This document shows positions 54,580 to 63,712 of a stretch of DNA of 64,000 bases, piece by piece (the stretch's first letter is position 1; the number at the start of each line of letters is the position of its first letter). This DNA comes from Olivibacter domesticus. Lineage in GTDB: Bacteria > Bacteroidota > Bacteroidia > Sphingobacteriales > Sphingobacteriaceae. Location: NCBI RefSeq assembly GCF_900109575.1, contig NZ_FOAF01000001.1:2265662-2329661 (forward strand), written 5' to 3'. The notes under the pieces are model-generated. The model saw only the letters and a program-made list of their open reading frames with translations. It did no database searches and was not told the origin of the DNA. The translations under genes were made by a program, and so were the position numbers.

Positions 54580-55896
54580 ATGAAGATTACTAACGTGAGA
54601 ACCCCAAACCAAATAAGCGCTAAACAAATAATCATTCTATTATTGGTCCCCACACTGCTTTCGCCGTTTACAGTTTTTACACAGACTGTTAAATCGCCCT
54701 TGGTGATGCAGCAAGCTTTAGAACAAAAAAACTACTTTTTATTGAACGACTATTATCAAAGAGATAGCACACTCTTATCGGAAGAGCAGCAATCTTACTA
54801 CAAAGCTTTCCTTTTAAATGCTTTTAACAATTGCCTCGCATCAAATGCGCAAATAAAAAAACTGATTAAAACTTCCGCTAAATTTCCTGATTCGCTTTAT
54901 GTTAAATTATTTATGTTAAAGCAAGACAATGAAGTAAAGACTTTTCAATACCGAGAGGCTGCAGAAACGGGTGAATTATTGTTGCATCAATATAGGAACA
55001 GCATGACGAAAGAAGAATTGGCTGATTTAATCAATTCAAATAAAATTTGGACAGCTTTAGAGAAGACTCCTCCCCAAACAGTTGCTAAACATAACACTAC
55101 CATCTCTTGGCAACGAGACAAGGCTGATTTACTGAATATACCCGTGACTATTAATAATACTACAGATGAATTCATATTTGATACGGGAGCTAATTTTTCA
55201 ACTATCAGTAAAAGCAATGCGGATCGACTAGGTTTAGAAATATTACCTGTCTCCTTCGATGTCGATGGAGCTTCTAAAAGCAATAAGTCCTCTCTCGCTA
55301 TAGGCAAAAGTGTAAAATTGGGCGACATTGAATTTAAAAATGTTGTCTTTCTTGTAATTCCAGACGAGCAACTTAGCTTTCCGCAGATAGATTATAAAAT
55401 AGAAGGCATTTTGGGCTACCCGGTAATAAGCCAGTTAGATGAAATTCATATTATGCAACAAAGCAAGCAGATGCTTATTCGGACGGCTCCAACGGAAGTA
55501 GTTGCACCTAATCTCGCTATGGATAATCTTACGCCAATAGTGCTGGTGAAAGTCAATGACCAATCTTTACCATTTTATTTTGATACGGGTGCAAAATCAT
55601 CCTATTTTAACAGTAGCTATTTTAATCACAGCCGAGCAGAAATAATAAAGAACGGTCGGCAAGATAGCCTTCTACTCGGTGGCGCTGGTGGTGCACGTAA
55701 AAATAACAGCTTTTTAGTAAAAAATTATATGCTACAGATTGGCAATAATAAAGTACAAATGCCTAAAATGCATGTGATGACAACCAAAAACAATCTAAAC
55801 GACGAAAAGGCCTATGGCACTATTGGGCAGGATTTTATCAGTCAATTTTCGGAAATGATCATTAGCTTTAAATCAATGATATTGAACTTCAAATAA
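54580..55896 (+). CDS. Exported two-lobed retropepsin-like aspartic protease
   Basis: A 438-aa exported protein with a signal-type segment (about 15-37, IIILLLVPTLLSPFTVFTQ). Residues 40-180 are helical, with TPR-like repeats (LNDYYQRDSTLLSEEQQSYYKAF). Two aspartic-protease units follow: FIFDTGANFSTISKSNADRLGL near residue 200 and FYFDTGAKSSYFNSSYF near 335, each with the catalytic DTG. Such clan AA proteins (Asp_protease_2 type) are common in Bacteroidota and probably work in the periplasm. Two DTG motifs in one chain could make a monomeric active site, as in pepsins. Substrate unknown. It lies between cyclase and fatty-acid hydroxylase genes on the same strand. Confidence 0.85.
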   Translation: MKITNVRTPNQISAKQIIILLLVPTLLSPFTVFTQTVKSPLVMQQALEQKNYFLLNDYYQRDSTLLSEEQQSYYKAFLLNAFNNCLASNAQIKKLIKTSAKFPDSLYVKLFMLKQDNEVKTFQYREAAETGELLLHQYRNSMTKEELADLINSNKIWTALEKTPPQTVAKHNTTISWQRDKADLLNIPVTINNTTDEFIFDTGANFSTISKSNADRLGLEILPVSFDVDGASKSNKSSLAIGKSVKLGDIEFKNVVFLVIPDEQLSFPQIDYKIEGILGYPVISQLDEIHIMQQSKQMLIRTAPTEVVAPNLAMDNLTPIVLVKVNDQSLPFYFDTGAKSSYFNSSYFNHSRAEIIKNGRQDSLLLGGAGGARKNNSFLVKNYMLQIGNNKVQMPKMHVMTTKNNLNDEKAYGTIGQDFISQFSEMIISFKSMILNFK

Positions 55897-56044
55897 AGAT
55901 AATGCTGATATGTTATCTTAAATTGCTAAATTTAACACGCAAGACAGATAAACATATGGCACCTATAAAAGATATCAAGTAAATGTAGGGTATTCCATTT
56001 TACAATTGTCATAATAAAGACAAGACATTAACTATAGGAAGCAA

Positions 56045-56713
56045 ATGATAAAAGCAAATAATAAAGGACAGGCTCAACTATTTAAAAACAAATACCTGGA
56101 AATGCTCACCAAAACGCATCCATTGGTGATATGGGGCCTATATATTCCTATTATTGGATATATGTTATATTATAGTAAAACAAGCCTTAATTTTAGCAGT
56201 CTTTCCATTATTACCCTATTTATTTTATCCATGTTTTCATGGACCTTATTTGAGTACCTAGCGCATCGTTATATCTTTCATTGGGTAAGTAAAAAAAATT
56301 TTCTAAAAAAAGTAACTTATACATTGCATGGAAATCACCATGAATACCCTAGAGATAGACAGCGACTTTTTATGCCCCCATTGCCAAGTATCATCATTTC
56401 GTCCATTATATTCGCTGTGTTTTATTTAATAGCAGGCAATTATGCGTTTATTTGGTTTCCGGGTTTTATTCTCGGATACTTGATGTATGCAAGTATGCAT
56501 TATGCTATCCATGCCTTTCCTCCTCCCTTCAAATGGATGAAACCGCTTTGGAGAAACCATCATTTACATCACTATAAAGATGAAGAAAAGGGTTTTGGAG
56601 TAAGTTCCCTTTTATGGGACTGGATATTTAACACGCGTTTTGATTTAAAAAAGGAAAAAGAAGACAAGGAAAAAGTGAAAGAACTACTGTTTGATAACAA
56701 CAAGTACCAATAG
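56045..56713 (+). CDS. Fatty acid hydroxylase / sterol desaturase superfamily membrane protein
   Basis: A 222-aa inner-membrane di-iron enzyme. The His-rich boxes that hold the iron pair are clear: EYLAHRYIFHW near 80, TLHGNHHEYPRDRQR near 100, MHYAIHAF near 160 and RNHHLHHYKDEEKGFGVSSLLWD near 182. Four hydrophobic helices surround them. The spacing fits the fatty acid 2-hydroxylase (SUR2/FAH) branch, which hydroxylates fatty acyl chains; in Bacteroidota this suits sphingolipid or lipid A type 2-hydroxy fatty acids. No cytochrome b5 domain, unlike eukaryotic FA2H. It converges with the pentapeptide gene, 19 bp away. Confidence 0.9.
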   Translation: MIKANNKGQAQLFKNKYLEMLTKTHPLVIWGLYIPIIGYMLYYSKTSLNFSSLSIITLFILSMFSWTLFEYLAHRYIFHWVSKKNFLKKVTYTLHGNHHEYPRDRQRLFMPPLPSIIISSIIFAVFYLIAGNYAFIWFPGFILGYLMYASMHYAIHAFPPPFKWMKPLWRNHHLHHYKDEEKGFGVSSLLWDWIFNTRFDLKKEKEDKEKVKELLFDNNKYQ

Positions 56714-56732
56714 TTGCCCGAACCAAATACAT

Positions 56733-57314
56733 TCAGCTTCTAAAATCTATTTCGATATTGTATTTACTTAATAGACCCTGAATACCGAATACGGAAAATT
56801 TAGCCTTTTTAATCCTATTCATTTCGGGATCAATTACATAGTTTATAGCGGTACGAAAATCAGCTTTCTCTAAAACAGTGCCGTTAAATATTGCTCGTGC
56901 TAAATCACAAACATCAAAGACAGCGCCGGTTAAATTACTTTCACTAAAATCTACTTCCTGAAGTTGAACATTCTTAAAAATAGTTTTTTGAAGCTTTATA
57001 CGATAGAAGGAGGAATGGTTAAGCATGCAATTTTCAAACCGAAGGGCAAAACCGAATGCATTACAATGTTCAAATCGCAAACCTAACATCTTACAATCCT
57101 TAAATTTAATATCCTGCAGAGAAGTCCCCTTAAGCTTAGTAAGGCTTAAATTGCAATGTAAAAATTCGCAGCTTGAAAATCTAAAGTTTGACAAATCTAT
57201 ATTAGAAAAATCACAGCTGTTAAATGTACATCCTTCATAGTCGCCTTTTTTTAATGCGCTGATTGTAAAATCCGTTCTGCTAAATACCTTGTCTTCAATA
57301 AAATCGTTTTCCAT
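56733..57314 (-). CDS. Pentapeptide repeat protein
   Basis: A 193-aa protein made of pentapeptide repeats, A(D/N)LxX type, from about residue 15 to 160: EGCTFNSCDFSNIDLSNFRFSS, FLHCNLSLTKLKGTSLQDIKF, LNHSSFYRIKLQKTIF, EVDFSESNLTGAVFDVCDLARAIFNGTVLEKADF. These fold into a right-handed quadrilateral beta-helix. The same fold is used by Qnr and MfpA quinolone-protection proteins, and the length near 190 aa is similar. Without diagnostic loop or dimer residues checked, a DNA-gyrase role is only a possibility. No signal peptide, so it is cytoplasmic. Single gene. Confidence 0.85.
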   Translation of the reverse strand: MENDFIEDKVFSRTDFTISALKKGDYEGCTFNSCDFSNIDLSNFRFSSCEFLHCNLSLTKLKGTSLQDIKFKDCKMLGLRFEHCNAFGFALRFENCMLNHSSFYRIKLQKTIFKNVQLQEVDFSESNLTGAVFDVCDLARAIFNGTVLEKADFRTAINYVIDPEMNRIKKAKFSVFGIQGLLSKYNIEIDFRS

Positions 57315-57527
57315 TTGATTTAAAATATTGTCTTTTTATTAACAACAAATGTATAACATATATGCTAGTAGCACCTGAACATTTATTTTTTGCTGTATAT
57401 TTAATTAGTATAATATTTCCTCCAAGATATATTTCTGACTATTTATAAAATAATTCGTTGCACTTTATTAAATTGCCCTAGACATTCAATCACTTTCAGA
57501 TAGATCGTAAAAAAAGAGATTACAACA

Positions 57528-59399
57528 TTGAATAACGGAGAGAAATCACTACAAGACGTACATCAAAGTATAGACACCCATAAGCCGTCGAAGTTCAAGA
57601 AAATATTGAGTTTTTTCGGTCCGGCATACCTGATTAGTGTTGGCTATATGGATCCGGGAAACTGGGCTACCGACTTGGCCGGCGGAAGTCAATTTGGTTA
57701 CACCCTTATTTGGGTATTACTTATGAGTAATATTATGGCACTCATACTTCAAAGTCATGCAGCACGTTTAGGCATTGTATGGGGGAAAGACCTCGCTCAA
57801 TGTAATAGGGAGACTTATCCAAAAGGAATGAATTTCATTCTTTACATTTTAGCCGAAATAGCCATTGCAGCGTGTGATCTTGCAGAGGTACTGGGTATGG
57901 CTATAGGTCTTAATTTGCTATTCGGGTTAGATCTCCTTTGGGGTGTATCCATCAGTTTTTTAGATACTTTCCTTTTACTTTATCTACAAAGACTTGGGAT
58001 GCGTAAAATGGAAATGTTTATCATTGGCCTTATTTTTATGATAGGTATGTGCTTTGTAGTTGAAATGAGCTTAGCTCAGCCAGACGTTGCAGGTATAATG
58101 AGTGGCTTTATTCCATCAATACCAAACAGCGCAGCCTTGTACATAAGTATCGGTATTATTGGTGCGACCGTAATGCCACACAATCTTTATCTCCATTCAG
58201 CCTTGGTTCAAACAAGAAAAATAGGTAGGGATGCGTATTCAATCAAAAAAGCATTGAAGTATAATTTTTGGGATAGTGCCATTGCCTTGAATTTAGCTTT
58301 CTTTGTAAACGCCGCTATCCTCATCCTCGCCGCTGCCGTTTTTCATGAAAAAGGCTTACATCATGTAGCCGACCTTCAGGATGCGCATAAACTGTTGGCT
58401 CCATCTTTAGGCAGTGAATGGGCACCCCGTTTATTTGCTGTGGCATTGATATTGGCCGGACAAAGCTCAACAGTTACCGGGACACTGGCCGGACAAATCG
58501 TTATGGAAGGTTATTTACGTTTACGTATCAGCCCTGCATTGAGAAGGATGCTCACCCGTTTAATTGCTATAGTGCCTGCTATTTTAGTTATTTATATAGC
58601 AGGAGATGATGAAGTAGGCCCCATGTTGGTATTTAGCCAAGTATTGTTAAGCATGCAGTTAGCTTTTGCCGTCATACCACTAATACACTTTGTAAGTGAT
58701 AAGAAAAGAATGGGAGTTTTTACTATTTCATTACCTGTAAAAATTATATCTTGGCTCATTGCCTTTATCATATCTTTCTTGAATTTTCAATTGGTATTCG
58801 ATGAAATTACTAATTGGATACATTCGACCCAAAACCCTTGGCTCTCATTTGCATTAACCTTTGGGGGTATAGGATTATTAATCCTACTACTCTTAACCAC
58901 GCTTTATCCCATATTAAAACGAAAAAAGAAAGTTAATATGGAAGTGCATCCGCCATTTCAAGCGTCTCTTCCGCAATCCAAAACAACGTTATCTTTTGAA
59001 CGCATTGCACTCGCATTAGACTATTCACCATCTGATCAATTGGTTATCGAATATGCGCTGAAATTAGCTTCTGTAAAAACTCATTTTATTCTCATTCATG
59101 TGGCTGAAAGTGCCTCCTCCCGTATGATGGAAGAAGATACTGATGATTATGAAAAAAGACATGACGAGCAACGAATGGACAAGTATCTGGCCTTCTTTAA
59201 GGAAAAGGGATACGAAGCTATTTTTGAAGTAGGTGATGCGAAACGAGTTAAATTTATTGCCAAAATATGCAAAGAATATAAGGCAGATTTGCTCATAGTC
59301 GGCAGTCATGGGCACCGTGGAATCAAAGATTTTATTTATGGTGAAACCGTTAATCAGTTGAGACATAAAGTAAATATTCCAGTTTTCATTGCGCAATAA
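57528..59399 (+). CDS. Nramp divalent metal transporter fused to a universal stress protein domain
   Basis: A 623-aa inner-membrane protein. The transporter part (about 30-470) has eleven hydrophobic helices, with the metal-site signatures SVGYMDPGNWATD in TM1 and VMPHNLYLHS in TM6, so it should import Mn2+ or Fe2+ with protons. The tail (about 485-623) is a UspA domain: RIALALDYSPSD, ILIHVAESASS, then LLIVGSHGHRGIKDFIYGETVNQL, which includes the G-x2-G-x9-G(S/T)-type ATP-binding loop. The only usable start is TTG 57528: the frame has a stop at 57501 and no ATG before it, and AAAAAAGAGATT serves as the ribosome-binding region. A perfect inverted repeat covers the stop codon at 59397-59399. 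Confidence 0.92.
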   Translation: MNNGEKSLQDVHQSIDTHKPSKFKKILSFFGPAYLISVGYMDPGNWATDLAGGSQFGYTLIWVLLMSNIMALILQSHAARLGIVWGKDLAQCNRETYPKGMNFILYILAEIAIAACDLAEVLGMAIGLNLLFGLDLLWGVSISFLDTFLLLYLQRLGMRKMEMFIIGLIFMIGMCFVVEMSLAQPDVAGIMSGFIPSIPNSAALYISIGIIGATVMPHNLYLHSALVQTRKIGRDAYSIKKALKYNFWDSAIALNLAFFVNAAILILAAAVFHEKGLHHVADLQDAHKLLAPSLGSEWAPRLFAVALILAGQSSTVTGTLAGQIVMEGYLRLRISPALRRMLTRLIAIVPAILVIYIAGDDEVGPMLVFSQVLLSMQLAFAVIPLIHFVSDKKRMGVFTISLPVKIISWLIAFIISFLNFQLVFDEITNWIHSTQNPWLSFALTFGGIGLLILLLLTTLYPILKRKKKVNMEVHPPFQASLPQSKTTLSFERIALALDYSPSDQLVIEYALKLASVKTHFILIHVAESASSRMMEEDTDDYEKRHDEQRMDKYLAFFKEKGYEAIFEVGDAKRVKFIAKICKEYKADLLIVGSHGHRGIKDFIYGETVNQLRHKVNIPVFIAQ

Positions 59400-59417
59400 T
59401 GAAAACTGGAATATTTA
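59371..59417. terminator. Perfect 20-bp inverted repeat spanning the Nramp stop codon
   Basis: The left arm (59371-59390) encodes the last residues of the Nramp-UspA protein, the 7-nt loop holds the first base of the TAA stop, and the right arm (59398-59417) is its exact complement. TTTTAAG follows on the plus strand. It ends 40 bp before the stop of the convergent GH127 gene, so it probably acts as a bidirectional terminator. Confidence 0.75.
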
Positions 59418-59456
59418 TTTTAAGCTAGGTATGGGTACAACGGCAATAAGCGATCA

Positions 59457-61841
59457 TTATCCATCTTTATCTGTTATTAATAGCCGATCAGTTAATCTAA
59501 CCTGGGTAATTTTACTGGTAACACTTCCTTTAACAGCGACGAATTTAATTTCCAATGCTACTGTTGTAGATAAATCTCTGGGCAGCGGGTAACAATGTAT
59601 AGCAAGCTCCCCAACTTGTTTAGCGCTTTCAGCGGAAACTTCCATTCTTTTTCCATTTATCATTACGTCGTAATGTCCATCATTCGACGATTTAAGTGAT
59701 TGAACGTATAAGTATTTAGCTTGCCTGCTCTTATTTATAAATTGATAACTGAACCAACTTTTCGTTTGTCGCCAGTGCAATCCATTATCATAACCGGTCC
59801 ATGAATCTTCCGATTGAAATGTATGATCCGATTCGGGTTGTTGTTCCCCACATATCACCTTGTCTAGCGTTATTCGTTCCATTGCTTGCATTTTTCTTTC
59901 CTCCTCTTCCATCCGAAGAAAAAGAGTCTTCGCTTTATCAGTTGTAGCTTGGGGCCAATAAAGGATGTAACGCGATTCAGCTACTCGAAAAAAGGGTGTT
60001 AGTTCCATCCCATTTGCGAATTTCTTGGGTGCTAACCCCTTTAAATGAAAGGTAAGTGGTTTGCCATCAATCGGCCTTAACAAGGAAAGCATGCTATCGG
60101 GATTACTCACCAAGAGCGGCATTTCTTGTAAAGGTATTTGCTTTCCTTTAGCTATGTGTCCGCCACGGCTGTCATCCGCGAATAGTCCCAGTTGATCAGC
60201 CGTATCAGTCTTCGCGGCCAACGCAATCGGGCCGTAAAGAAACGTGTAATTTGGAGAATTCCCTAACAGTTGTTCGGCCGACAACTGCATAGGCATCTCT
60301 ACGATTATTTTATCTCCTTTTCTCCATGTTCGCTCAAGCGCCACATAAGAACCTGGCGTTTGTTTAATCGGATAAGGAGTCCCGTTAATGGTTACGTTGA
60401 AATCTCCTCTGTTTACCCACTGTGGGTAGCGTAAAAAGATGGTAAATTTGGCTTCTTTATTCGGACTGACCGTTAAAGTTGTTTTACTTTCATCTGGAAA
60501 AGATGTTTCTTGTTTAATAGACACCCCCTTTTCATCCCACTGTAAGGCAGATGGAATAAACAAGTTAACATATAGATTATTTCCCTGATGGGCATAAATC
60601 ATTTCTCCGTATTTTGCATGATTTTCTAAGCCCGATCCCACACAACACCAAAAACTTGTTTGAGGCTGTGAATATACACGATAATGCCCAGGTCGCATTG
60701 GCGTAAAATAAACGAAGCCCCCTGTATTTGGATTTTGAGTAGATAAAATATGGTTATAGAGAACTCGTTCATAAAATGCTATATATTTTTCATCATGAGA
60801 ACTTTGATACAGCATTTTAGACAACTTCAACATATTGTAACTGTTACAGGTTTCAGGTCCTTCGACGCTATTCAGCATCTTTGAAAAATCATCAACAGGA
60901 TTAAAATGTTCACCCACACTATTACCTCCTATTGAAACGGAACGATTCTTAACCACCGTTTCCCAAAAAAACTGTGCTGCATTTGCCCAAGCCTCATTAT
61001 TTTCAAGATCGGCTATCCGTTTAAAGCCTAACACTTTGGGTATTTGTGTATTCGCATGCAGACCTGTCAGTTGATCTTTATTCTCAAGCAGTGGAGCAAG
61101 TATTTGCTGGTGTGAGAATTGATGCGCAAGCTTCAAATATTTTTCATTGCCAGTAATTGCATATACGTCTGCAAAAATTTCATTTAATCCTCCATGTTCA
61201 CTTTTCAATATTTCCTGGATTTGTTCTTCAGAGAGTTGCGAAACTAAAACCACCGCCCAATCCGCCATTTTAATTAACATGTCTTTCGCTGTTTTATCGC
61301 CTGCATGGAGATATGCATCACGCAAACCAGCATAGGTCTTATGTATATTATACAGGGGTACCCATTTACCATTCAGATCAAAACTACCAGCTTTTATCTT
61401 TCCAGCAGCAAGCTCTTTCCACATGACCTTTCCCCCGGGCACTCCTCCAAGGTAACCATCTCCATTAGCTTGCTGGCAACGATTTAATTCATGAACCATA
61501 TAGCTTAATCGTTCTCTTATAGCTACATCGCCCGTAGAGGCATACATGAGTGCTAGTGCCGACAAATAATGTCCTCCAATATGTCCATCCAAACCTGTGT
61601 TTTCCCAGTTCCCATAACTTTCAGCTTTTTGAGGCAGGCCCGCTTCTCTCAAAAAAGGAGCAAGTAAACGATCAGGATTTAATTCAAGCAGGTACTTTTT
61701 ATCTAATTCTTCTGCATGTTTAAAAGGGCCCTCTAATAGGCGAACAGTCCATAAAGGGAAGTATTCCATTCCCTCCTTGTCCTGCGCATGAATGCGAAGG
61801 CAGGCGATAAAAAGTATTATTAGCACAGATGCTTTTTTCAT
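59457..61841 (-). CDS. Glycoside hydrolase family 127 (beta-L-arabinofuranosidase-like)
   Basis: A 794-aa exported enzyme. Start at ATG 61841 (MKKASVLIILFIACLRIHAQ); the frame extends to 61892 but the later ATG gives a clean signal peptide. The (alpha/alpha)6 core follows, with NWENTGLDGHIGGHYLSALALMYAST, NRCQQANGDGYLGGVPGG, and the catalytic zinc-thiolate region GPETCNSYNMLKL and SFWCCVGSGLENHAKYGE, where the Cys nucleophile and the Glu/Cys zinc ligands of GH127 lie. GH127 enzymes remove beta-L-arabinofuranose from plant hydroxyproline-rich glycans and pectin side chains. The gene sits beside SusD and SusC genes on the same strand, the pattern of a polysaccharide-utilisation locus. Confidence 0.92.
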   Translation of the reverse strand: MKKASVLIILFIACLRIHAQDKEGMEYFPLWTVRLLEGPFKHAEELDKKYLLELNPDRLLAPFLREAGLPQKAESYGNWENTGLDGHIGGHYLSALALMYASTGDVAIRERLSYMVHELNRCQQANGDGYLGGVPGGKVMWKELAAGKIKAGSFDLNGKWVPLYNIHKTYAGLRDAYLHAGDKTAKDMLIKMADWAVVLVSQLSEEQIQEILKSEHGGLNEIFADVYAITGNEKYLKLAHQFSHQQILAPLLENKDQLTGLHANTQIPKVLGFKRIADLENNEAWANAAQFFWETVVKNRSVSIGGNSVGEHFNPVDDFSKMLNSVEGPETCNSYNMLKLSKMLYQSSHDEKYIAFYERVLYNHILSTQNPNTGGFVYFTPMRPGHYRVYSQPQTSFWCCVGSGLENHAKYGEMIYAHQGNNLYVNLFIPSALQWDEKGVSIKQETSFPDESKTTLTVSPNKEAKFTIFLRYPQWVNRGDFNVTINGTPYPIKQTPGSYVALERTWRKGDKIIVEMPMQLSAEQLLGNSPNYTFLYGPIALAAKTDTADQLGLFADDSRGGHIAKGKQIPLQEMPLLVSNPDSMLSLLRPIDGKPLTFHLKGLAPKKFANGMELTPFFRVAESRYILYWPQATTDKAKTLFLRMEEEERKMQAMERITLDKVICGEQQPESDHTFQSEDSWTGYDNGLHWRQTKSWFSYQFINKSRQAKYLYVQSLKSSNDGHYDVMINGKRMEVSAESAKQVGELAIHCYPLPRDLSTTVALEIKFVAVKGSVTSKITQVRLTDRLLITDKDG

Positions 61842-61886
61842 TGTATATAAATTATTTTTAACGGATAATAGGGACAGTCTAAAATT

Positions 61887-61986
61887 CGTCATTTCGAGCG
61901 AAACGCAGTGAAGTCTAGAAATCTTTTATTAGTTATTGCTCCCTTATCAGATTTCTCCATTACGCTTTGCTCCAGTGGGAATGACG
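61887..61986. repeat. About 100-bp MITE-like imperfect palindrome between GH127 and SusD
   Basis: CGTCATTTCGAGCGAAACGC at 61887 and ATGACG at 61981-61986 form the ends, and AGAAATCT (61917-61924) pairs with AGATTTCT (61949-61956) inside. This type of extragenic palindrome (CGTCATT...AGAAATCT...AGATTTCT...AATGACG) is common between Sphingobacteria genes. It is followed by CTACAGGCTTTTCAGGC (61988-62004), which also occurs at 2248-2264. It may be a non-autonomous repeat or a terminator. Confidence 0.65.
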
Positions 61987-62037
61987 GCTACAGGCTTTTC
62001 AGGCGCCCCAATCCTTAAATCGTTCACGTTCTCTCAA

Positions 62038-63654
62038 TTAATAACCTGGGTTTTGAGATAAATTACTATTCGTTAACAGTTCTGAATTTGGAATCGGAAA
62101 CAGCTTTCTATAATCACCATTAGGGTCGTGTGAGAACCATGACTTTTTGGTAAACACATCAAACCTAATCATATCTTGTCTTCGTCGTCCCTCTTGCGTA
62201 AATTCCCAGCTCAGCTCATCTAAAAAACGACCGTATCTTATATCTGCACCACCCTGTTGTGTTGAAGTGCCGTTGTCACGGCGACCATAATCATATGTGC
62301 TCCCCATCAGTAATTGCGGCCCTGTCACAATAGCTTTCTCGGGTTTCGATTGAAAATTACGTTCCCTTACTTGCGTCACAATAGCTGCTGCTTCATTTTC
62401 TCTTCCAGATCTCAACAAGGATTCAGCTTTCATCAGTAGCACGTCTGCATAACGAAACAGTGGCCAGTCATTACTTAGCCTATTGGTAATACCCTGCGCG
62501 TACTCAAACTTACCCCATCTAAGACCATGAACCTCTTGCGATTCATCAATACTGGGCACTTCATTGATATAACTTAATGGTCTCCCTGCAAAAGCGCCCA
62601 TAGTGCAGTTCAGTGCGACGCCTGTTGAAGAATATTGTTGCCCCTGAATAAAATTGGCAGCCAGTCGATTATCATCAGGATCAAAAGAATTTATATACTG
62701 AGGCATCACACATACCCCACCCCAAGGAGTGGCTGTAAAATTGTAAGTGGCCTGATTGGCTGGCTGTAAGGTGTACATATGAAAATCAAATGCATTCCAA
62801 TCACTTACATAATTTTCATCGAACGCTAGCGCCATAATAATCTCTTTTGAGTTTTCATTATTGGTGGCAAATACATCCGATTGATTAGCTTCCAAAACAT
62901 GTTTGCCTGCGTTAATAACTTGATCACATGCCTGTATACATTCTTCCCAGCGCGATGTTCCACTGTAAACTTCCGCATTGAGATAAACCTTTGCTAATAA
63001 TGAATAGGCAGCTAGCTTATTGAAACGACCGTAAAATTCTCCTCCAACGGTTTCGCTTAGCTTATCTATATTACTGGTAATTTCAGATATAATGAAGTCA
63101 TACACTTCCTGCCTTGTATTCTGTTCTGGTAAATAACCATCTGGGACATCAAATTGCGTGACAATAGGCACATTACCATACAGGTCACATAATAAATAAT
63201 AGTAGGAAGCGCGCAATATCCTTAATTCTGCCAATACTTGTTCTTTCAGGTCGGGTATATCTATGGATCCAGATTCAATTTGATAAATAATCCGATTACA
63301 GCTGTTAACACCTACATAAGTACGATTCCAACAATTCTGCACCACCTCATCTTCAGAAGTCCATTTATGCTGATGCAATCTTTTATAAACACCACCATCG
63401 ACCCATCCATTAGGACGGGCAGGCAACACATCTTGATCGGCCGTCAGCATCTGCGCCCTTACCACACCATTCCACAATAACATGGTATGTCGCCAGGGCA
63501 CGTAAGCGGATCCAACTAATGCAGTAAGATCGCTTCCGGAGGCCACAAATTCATCTGCAATAACACTGTCGTAACTTTCATTTTTTAATTTTGTGCACGA
63601 CTGATTAACGGCTAATATAACCATTAATCCAATTATTAATATTCTCGTTTTCAT
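62038..63654 (-). CDS. SusD/RagB family outer membrane lipoprotein
   Basis: A 538-aa SusD-like lipoprotein. Start at ATG 63654 (MKTRILIIGLMVILAVNQSC), with lipobox VNQSC; the longer frame uses a GTG. The SusD landmarks are present: LRILRASYYYLLCDLYGNVPIVTQFD near 165, NKLAAYSLLAKVYLNAEVYSG near 220, FRYADVLLMKAESLLRSGRENEAAAIVTQVRERNF, the C-terminal DELSWEFTQEGRRRQDMIRFD, and the ending LSQNPGY. It should cap the SusC transporter encoded directly upstream and bind glycan oligomers. With the GH127 enzyme downstream, an arabinose-containing plant glycan is the likely substrate. Confidence 0.93.
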   Translation of the reverse strand: MKTRILIIGLMVILAVNQSCTKLKNESYDSVIADEFVASGSDLTALVGSAYVPWRHTMLLWNGVVRAQMLTADQDVLPARPNGWVDGGVYKRLHQHKWTSEDEVVQNCWNRTYVGVNSCNRIIYQIESGSIDIPDLKEQVLAELRILRASYYYLLCDLYGNVPIVTQFDVPDGYLPEQNTRQEVYDFIISEITSNIDKLSETVGGEFYGRFNKLAAYSLLAKVYLNAEVYSGTSRWEECIQACDQVINAGKHVLEANQSDVFATNNENSKEIIMALAFDENYVSDWNAFDFHMYTLQPANQATYNFTATPWGGVCVMPQYINSFDPDDNRLAANFIQGQQYSSTGVALNCTMGAFAGRPLSYINEVPSIDESQEVHGLRWGKFEYAQGITNRLSNDWPLFRYADVLLMKAESLLRSGRENEAAAIVTQVRERNFQSKPEKAIVTGPQLLMGSTYDYGRRDNGTSTQQGGADIRYGRFLDELSWEFTQEGRRRQDMIRFDVFTKKSWFSHDPNGDYRKLFPIPNSELLTNSNLSQNPGY

Positions 63655-63712
63655 TTCATTAATTTTTGATCGCTGTCTATAGCTGATGGTTAAGTTATGT
63701 GCAGCAAGCACA

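Noticed and set aside
59064..59592. Two short frames on opposite strands with almost the same N-terminus near the Nramp stop
   Set aside because: Their similarity is an artefact of the 20-bp inverted repeat at 59371-59417; both are shadows of the Nramp and GH127 genes.
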